A DNA stretch of 64,000 bases from Gordionus sp. m RMFG-2023 (taxonomy: Eukaryota > Nematomorpha > Gordioida > Chordodea > Parachordodidae). The notes beneath the pieces were generated by a model. The model was not told the origin of the DNA. It ran no database searches and saw only the letters and a program-made list of their open reading frames with translations. The stretch is from assembly GCF_954871325.1 (NCBI RefSeq), contig NC_088775.1:72517561-72581560 (forward strand), written 5' to 3'. This document shows, piece after piece, positions 57,562 to 64,000 of this stretch (positions within the stretch are counted from its first letter, which is position 1; every line of letters starts with the position of its first letter). Position numbers and translations under genes: made by a program.

Positions 57562-60500
57562 GTAATTTTGATCTTTATAATCAATACTAGATATAACAGT
57601 TTTATTTTATATATAATAAGATCCATGCTTTTTATTAAGATGTTTTAATAACTATTTTAATGTTAGTCTTTAAATTTGGTTTATTGTAAGGCCACCATAA
57701 TTATATTTTTGCCAATATTAAAATGACCTGTTCCCCATTTTTTTCAATAATCCACCAATATCATATTTTCTAAAAACCAATTAATACAATATTTTAATTA
57801 AAAATTTGCTTGTTATGTTTTTATATTAAATTTTTGATGATTTTATTTAAAAAAATGATTAGTCCCTTACTAAATTCTCTTATAAAATAAGTAATCTAAC
57901 ATGTTTCTTATTTTAATTTAGAAATCTTTTATACTTTAATTCATAGTAGTCATTTTTTGGAATTCATTTCCTATAATATTAATCTAACCTTACTGCAAAC
58001 AACACATAATCAAATTTTGTATTAAATAAAAATGGTTTTATATTTATTTTATATAAATTGAGCTTAAATAATTAATAATATATTATAGTGGTCACAATCA
58101 CCCTTTTCTCTCACTTTATAGAATAGCAGAGCTAAGCTTGAACTATCTTTCCCCCTCTTATTATTAAGAAATTTGGTAACCTATGAGATGAGCCCACCCA
58201 CAATTATAGGGCAGGCTGCAGTTACCTTTGCATACAAGAGGCAACCCTACTTACTTAAATTCCTACGGGAAGTAAAAAGATGGGGAAAAGCCAGTACCCG
58301 ATTAAATAAAGTATTGATTATGGGAGGATATTGGCTAATTTTAAGTTTAAACTATATTTGATGAGATAGGTTGATTTGTTAAATTATTTGAGTTATTTTT
58401 AATGGTCCTGCATTATTATCTTAGATAAATTTACTAAGATTGAAATGAAATAGGATAGGGTAAATTTGTTGCTGGATAAATTAATGAAAGCTTAGGTAAA
58501 AAAAAACTAATGTTACAATTAAGATAGGTATTTACCTATCTGTGAAGATAAATGAGATATGTAGGTTTGAAAAGGGAGGAGGGGATTGTGAATTGATGCA
58601 ATTGGATTTTATTTTTTTATTGAATTATTGTCATTGTTTAATTGTATAAATCAGAGACCTGCAGAGGTACCATTTGCATGGCCCGGCCCAGATTCATATA
58701 TTTTTAATTTATATAGCTTGGCGATTTAAAATATTTGGTTTTAAGAAAAAAGTTTCAAACTCGGCTCACACAGGTATATTTAAAAAAATTAAATTATAAT
58801 AGGTCCTGGCCTGTACTGCGGGTCCCTGATATAAATTGATTCATGGTCATTAAGCCTAATATCTTTGATAGCCTTGTATAGCCAATACGATCAATAACAT
58901 GCCTTCATTCTTACAATGGGAAAAATTATGGGATATATAAATTGTATTGGCTATACAACTATCAGGGATATTGTAGGCTTTATTCTTACTATAAATTCAT
59001 ACAACATGATAATTAAAAAATTTCTAAAAATAAAATCTAATTACATTAACACGCCAAACACCCTTATTCACCCCTAAGTATCACATTCATCTTCACAGAC
59101 ATAGTAGATACTTTATTAATTGCTTACATTCGTTTTTTATCTACATAAGCTTTCATTTTATCCAGTAATACATTTACCCTATCCTATCTAAGATAATATA
59201 ATGCAGGATCATTTTTAAAATAAAAATAACTCATAATTTAACAAATCATCTTATCTCATCAAATATAGAGTTTAAACTTAAAATTAGCCAATATCCTCCA
59301 ATAATCTATATTTTATTTTGGGTATGGCCTTTTTCTATTTACTTACTTCCTGTTATGTGTTTAAGTAAGTGCGTTTGCTGCCTGCAAGTACAGATAACTG
59401 CAATCTGCCCAATGATTTTGGATGAACTCATCTCATAAGTTACTCCAAAATTTCTTAACCCAATTATGGGGTGATAGTTCAAGCTTAGCTAGACTTTAAA
59501 TGAAAAGAGCAATTACACTCACTTTATTTTAACAGATATATTTTTAATTAATTTATTAAAATTAGGCATGTCTAATATTTCAATATATCTATATTCACAA
59601 ATATACAAGTTTCATAATTGTTTTTTCTGTGTTGGAATGTTAGCCTTTAGACCTCTCCAAACAAGCTCAATTTGCTGAGTATGTGGAAATTGGTCATTTG
59701 GATCATAAAATTTCGACTGATTTATATGTTGTTGACAATTTTTATCTCTTTTCATATTATGGCAACATGTTTGGTCAATAAGATAACTATAATCTTTCAA
59801 TAATACCTTTGTTTTTGTATAAGATATTATAATCTCATTAAAAATAATGAATTTAATTTAAATTTTTTATAAAATATAAATAATTATCACGAGTTGTTTT
59901 TATTAAATAATAAAAAAATACTTGAAAATATTTCCCCATGATTCATTGATTTACCAAAAATATGTATAGATTTAACTTATTATCCTCACTTAGATATAAA
60001 AAAAAAAGTTAAAAAAACAAAAATAAAATTATTATCACAATTTATGATTGCATGTTTTTTTGTTCAGTTTTTTTTTTACATATGAATAAAAAAGTTATTA
60101 AATTTATGTTTTTTGCATCCTTAATATCGCTCATCATTCTTATAAAAATGGGTGGTATCAAAAATAAAATATAAAATTCAAATTATTACTCAATTATTTT
60201 TAAAAATCGAATCAGTTTTTAAATGATATTCAATTATATTGGACAGCATTAATTTTAAATATGCGTGTCTCGGAATCGACACAAAATTTGCAGTTATAAT
60301 GCAATATCTTGGAATGTTAAGAAAATATTAAAATAAGTTATCAAACAAAAATGTTTTAATGAGGGGTTAGTTTACCTATTTTGGATCAGTTTTGGGACAA
60401 TTTTTTGCTGATCAAATATTGAATTAAACAAATTTTTATCAGCTAAAATCCCTTCATATAAATTGTATATTGACATTCCAAGATGTTTATAAAAATCATC

Positions 60501-63500
60501 TTTTTGGATTATATTGTTAAAGGCAGGCTCAGGAATATTTTTGAAATAAATCTTTATTTTAACTTTTATATTCTCCTCACTATTCCAAGAGTAGATCAAT
60601 TAATTCTTGCACAGCATAGATCTCTTAATAATACAAGATTTAATATCATTTTTATTACTATTTTATCATGAATTATATAAAAATATTAGATTTTTTTAGA
60701 AACTACCAATATAATGATTACTATTTTAAAGCTTTAGTTGAAGACCTTCATAAAGCTATATATAGAAATGGATTGCAAAACTCTTTATTTAGTCCCAAAT
60801 TTATGATTGGAAAACATACTTGTGGAAAGGTACTATATTCTTACATATTAAAGCCCAGCATAAACTGTTTTTTTTCAAACTTTTGAATATTATTCTTAAA
60901 ATATCTAATTTAACTTTGTAATATGATTTTAAACTTATAAAATGCATTTTTATAATTGTAATTTTTATTCTATTCAAAATATTTAATTGAATAGCATGTT
61001 ATATTTCAAAATCAAAAGGATTCGAGGTCAAAATTTTTTATAACCTATTTATAGATAGATTATCAAATATTAATTAGTAAGATATCATGGAACAAATAAA
61101 ATTTATTTTATTATTGATAATTTTTCTTTTATTACTTGTAAATATTAGTGTGGGGGGGGGGTTAGCCTGGCCTAATATGGGGCTTTATTGTATTTTACAA
61201 TATAATTTGTTTACATGTAGATTTTTAATTAGGGCTATGCCGATACGATATTTTTTTATTGTTTACTTTATGATCTTATATAGAATTAATTAATATATTT
61301 TTATTTTATGCATAATTCATATAAATTATTAGGAACCAAAATTCATTTTATTTTTTTGATATTTAAAAAAAAGCGAATTATTTTAAAGTCATATTTACAT
61401 AATGTTGTTAAAGGAACTCACTATTTTAGAGACCCAAGCTTGGAGATTTTGCCCACAGATTGTTTAAAGGTTCGGACATCTATTGGCGAAATTTCGAGGC
61501 TCAGGTAAAATAATATTTTGGCTAATATCTTGATTTCGCTGTTTTGAAAAATTGGTAATAGAGCAATATAACAACACTACATTTAGTCATAAACATTGCA
61601 GCCTCAATAATCATTTTGTTTCTTCTAAATGTCAATCAAAATCAAATGTCATTTTTCATCTAACACATTTTACTTATTCATTTACATTGTTTACATTTCC
61701 CAAATTAACAATTTTCTGTGATTGTGACTGGTGAACCTCTCTTACTTTCATATATTATATCCTACCATGTTAAATAAAAATGTTATACTCGCTTTTCCAA
61801 CTTATTTGACATGGGAATTAAATATACTTTTATTTAAGGTGGCAATATGTGATATTTTTAATCGGGCTCGGGTCGGACTGGAACAAAAATTTTCTTCTCG
61901 GGTCGGGCTCTGGTCGCAAAAAAATCACTTTGCAGGGTACGTGAAAGTTAGTTGATTTTTTAAATATAGAATATTGATTTTATATGTTAGTTCAAAGATA
62001 GATGTTAAATAAAAATCAATCTATCTGATCGGGTTGGATTGATGTAAATTTTGTGAATCGGCACAGCCCTAAGTTTAAAAAAAAATATTTACTAATACCA
62101 TTTTATAGTTAAGGGAATTTCATGAATCGCACTTTACTGCACCGAATATGGCCTTGATTGGCGTTGGAATGGATCACTCGTCCTTGGCCAATCGTGCATA
62201 TAAGAATTTTTCACATTTAAGCACCGACCATCCAACTTCACACACTAAAAATGCGGAAGAGATTAATAACGAAAAGACTAGAGATGACAATCTAAACAAA
62301 ATTGTTCGGAATTCACAGATCAACAACAGAATTTTTTATTCAAGTTATTAAAAAATATTATCTAATAGCCTATAACCAACCAAACAAAGGGTCAAAATAA
62401 TTCGCTTAACTGTTTGATATTATATTTATAATAAATATAAAGGAATTTTCATGAGTTATAAATATTCAAAATAAATAATATTTTGCTGAGATATCGTCAA
62501 TTAAATTTTATTGACAAAACTGCAGACAATTTATTTATTAAGTTAACATTTCTAAAATTGATTTATTTGATTTCGGGCAAATATTCAGTTAAATTTTATT
62601 AATAAGGACAAAATATTCCCCCAATATCAAATTAACCGGGTTTTTGTTAATTTAGGAAATTTCTTCTACGGAGTTGTAACCAAAATTTTTAACTAGTGTG
62701 GGGTAGGAGCAATTTTTAAAATTTACATGCTAAGCTTATATTTGGCAAAAATTACTTTTATAAAACTAATAATGCTAGTTAAATATTATAACAATTTTTA
62801 GAATATGAATAAAGGAATTTTCAGCATATTATATATAATGATAGCAAAATTAGATAAATTGCTCATTAAATTTTTAATTATAATTTACTTATATTGCATG
62901 AAACACTTATCATTGCATGCATTCCGCTAAATTTTGCTTGGGTGGTGGGGGTATCCCCAAAGGCCTTTCATGTTTACGGTCCTGTTTAACTATATAAATC
63001 ATCTGCACGGTTTTAAAATCCTTCAATAATTTGTATTTGGGGATAAATTAAAATGAGCTAATATTTTATCCCCTATTAATAAAATTTAGACCATAGCTCA
63101 GCCAAATAATATTTAATTTTTGCGTTATTTTATAACTCACGCTTTCTTTATATTAATTATAAATATTAATTAAATCACTTAAAAAATCTTTACTTAAAAA
63201 ATCGGGTAAAACAAGATTGAATCGCTTGATTCATAAATATTCTATTTATTATTTTAGATGAATCCAGAGTGCATACAATGTCACCACTTACCTATGCTTT
63301 GTTAGTATCCGAAGGCAGTAGGTAAAAATTAATAATATAACTATAAGCACTTTTATTTATTATTTGCCGATTTTTTTATAGCCACAATAATTCTAAAGAT
63401 ATGTTAAGCTTAGCTCTCTTGCAAAAAATAATGGGATTAGGACCTCACACAAAATACGGGACGCTTCAGACCTCGGGGAAAATGACTAAGCATTGTTTGA

Positions 63501-63535
63501 ACTATAAAATGAATCCAATATTGAGCCCCTTTTCC
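56900..63535 (+). CDS. UQCRC2: Ubiquinol-cytochrome c reductase core protein 2 (complex III), 5' and 3' incomplete
   Basis: This is an M16-family subunit of the mitochondrial bc1 complex, with a structural role on the matrix side. Exons with in-phase junctions: 56900-56986, 57028-57183, 57228-57292, 57339-57395, 57437-57561, 60732-60829, 62109-62343, 63258-63321 and 63382-63535. Family blocks: NGLVICSLENNSPLSSIGI, VKAGTRYENF, FKHWEVKDSIYKLSYDI, EDLHKAIYRNGLQNSLFSP, HFTAPNMALIGVG, and LLQKIMGLGPHTKYG. At the position of the M16 zinc motif HxxEH it reads GITHMMKVAS, without Glu-His, as in core protein 2 (GTTHLLRLTS) and unlike the processing peptidase beta subunit. The start codon and targeting peptide were not identified; the C-terminal half lies beyond the window. 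Confidence 0.9.
58652..58828. mobile_element. GC-rich hAT-type MITE, family B, inside the intronic foldback
   Basis: It starts CAGAGACCTGCAGAGG and ends ACTGCGGGTCCCTG. The flanking 8-mers are gtataaat and atataaat, 7 of 8 identical, consistent with an 8-bp duplication. It is a shortened relative of the element at 6431-6675, and both landed at a TATAAAT-like target. Confidence 0.65.
58852..58980. mobile_element. 129-bp palindromic unit
   Basis: AAGCCTAATATCTTTGATAG and CCTTGTATAGCCAATAC at the left are inverted at the right as GTATTGGCTATACAA, CTATCAGGGATATTGTAGGCTT. The arms are about 37 bp with a short loop: a MITE or a hairpin-forming relic. Confidence 0.6.
59612..60579 (-). CDS. Probable small gene antisense in a UQCRC2 intron (two exons)
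   Basis: Minus-strand exons 60579-60376 and 59786-59612 have AG/GT borders and a matching phase. Together they read ENIKVKIKIYFKNIPEPAFN ... LGMSIYNLYEGILADKNLF ... IVPKLIQN, then SYLIDQTCCHNMKRDKNC ... ELVWRGLKANIPTQKKQL and TGA. The composition is that of an ordinary soluble protein rather than chance AT-rich sequence. Four Cys/His residues cluster as CCH...C. I do not recognise the family. The 5' end is missing and could lie further right in the same or the next UQCRC2 intron. It could also be a relic of a retroposed gene, although the intron argues against that. Confidence 0.35.
60732..63535 (+). CDS. UQCRC2: UQCRC2 exons f-i: end of N-terminal M16 domain and linker into the second domain
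   Basis: 60732-60829 follows the 3.2-kb intron. 62109-62343 carries HFTAPNMALIGVGMDHSSLA and then a diverged, Asn-rich interdomain linker. 63258-63321 (SRVHTMSPLTYALLVSEG) and 63382-63535 (LSLALLQKIMGLGPHTKYG...) match the opening of the second M16 repeat (SLVHAAFVAESA; VLQHVLGAGPHVKRG). The last exon ends at a GTAAAT donor after SPFS; the next exon lies outside. Confidence 0.85.
61400..61579. mobile_element. hAT-type MITE, family A, in a UQCRC2 intron
   Basis: The ends TAATGTTGTTAA and ATAACAACACTA are one-mismatch versions of the giant foldback's termini. The flanking 8-mers tatttaca / catttagt agree at 5 of 8 positions, a possible eroded duplication. It lies in the intron 60830-62108. Confidence 0.55.
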
Positions 63536-64000
63536 GTAAATTTTTAACTTTTTTTTGCAAAAGGTTCAAGGGTAAATATACTAAACATTATAATAATATT
63601 GTATTGTATAGTTAATTATTTTTATATTTCAATCCTTATTTATATTTATTCCAAATGCTTTTATCAGCATATATTTAAATAGGTAATTGATGGATGAGTC
63701 AATTAACACCTTTCATATTTTATCATAAAAATTAAGATTTGCGATGAACATTATTCCGACTAACTGGATGGCATTGATAAAGAATGTATAAAATCATAGG
63801 CGTCATTGGCTTTTATCAATTTAGGGGGGTTTTAAGTTAGTTCTTTATACTGAGTTAAGGTTCTCATAAAAAATGTTATTAAAAATGGCTAAATTGGTTA
63901 TATAATAAATGATAATGTAAATTCATTTATAAATAAATTTAGGGGTCAAAAAAAATTTGAACCCTTTTGCTCCTTTCTTTTTGACACTAATGGTTGATTT

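Larger units (their letters stand above)
58087..59523. mobile_element. Foldback element with >500-bp inverted arms inside a UQCRC2 intron
   Basis: 58087-58622 and about 59015-59523 are inverted copies of each other at moderate identity (for example AGCTAAGCTTGAAC / GTTCAAGCTTAGCT, and TTTGATGAGATA / TATCTCATCAAA). The loop contains a GC-rich hAT-type MITE (58652-58828) and a separate 129-bp palindromic unit (58852-58980). An open frame in the left arm has no family and mirrors non-coding sequence in the right arm. Confidence 0.75.

Noticed and set aside
58173-58361. 62-codon frame starting ATG
   Set aside because: It lies within the left arm of the intronic foldback; the inverted copy in the right arm does not preserve it as a conserved protein, and no family is recognised.
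61087-61955. Several + strand frames of 60-74 codons inside a UQCRC2 intron
   Set aside because: One overlaps a family A MITE and others a G10 run; none matches the missing part of UQCRC2 or has splice-compatible borders.
1-64000. tRNA, rRNA or other structured RNA genes
   Set aside because: I looked for cloverleaf A/B-box patterns and conserved rRNA segments and saw none that I could support.

Overview
This 64 kb window is AT-rich nuclear DNA from an invertebrate animal. The evidence is spliced genes with GT-AG introns, metazoan signalling and mitochondrial genes, and a dense load of eukaryotic transposable elements. Nothing prokaryotic is present. The phylum cannot be settled from the sequence. 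The proteins are strongly diverged, and intron sizes are bimodal: many are only 41-60 nt, others are 0.4-3.2 kb and full of repeats.

Three host genes can be supported. (1) An Epac/RAPGEF3-4 type cAMP-activated Rap exchange factor on the + strand, about 14376-26540, with DEP, cyclic-nucleotide-binding, REM, RA-like and CDC25 catalytic domains in the family order, and two very large insertions around the CNB-REM junction. (2) An immunoglobulin-domain protein on the - strand, about 30040-27791, incomplete at both ends. (3) Ubiquinol-cytochrome c reductase core protein 2 (UQCRC2) on the + strand, from about 56900 past the right edge, with nine exons seen here. A probable small gene lies antisense inside a UQCRC2 intron (60579-59612). 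An open frame at 8160-8579 and exon-like pieces at 33600-34165 are unassigned.

Most of the rest is mobile DNA. 1-11276: non-coding, with small inverted-repeat elements. 11277-13932: a Ty3-like LTR fossil with two LTRs; a solo LTR of the same family, in opposite orientation and with a perfect 5-bp target duplication, lies at 46586-46900. 31.7-34 kb: several MITEs. 36162-44677: an old integrase-bearing element split by a younger, nested Ty3/gypsy element (37005-42205). 42.8-46.9 kb: fragments of several hAT-type MITEs, a reverse-transcriptase relic and the solo LTR.

The most striking object is a 4,028-bp foldback element at 49828-53855. It has 12-bp terminal inverted repeats, a perfect 8-bp target duplication (hAT-type), subterminal GGGTCG repeats, and two oppositely oriented arrays of about 117-bp tandem repeats. 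A family of about 180-210 bp MITEs scattered through the window carries related termini. A second foldback, with arms over 500 bp, sits in the largest UQCRC2 intron and contains two smaller palindromic units in its loop. Isolated poly-G/poly-C runs of 9-14 nt recur about ten times, which is unexpected at this base composition.
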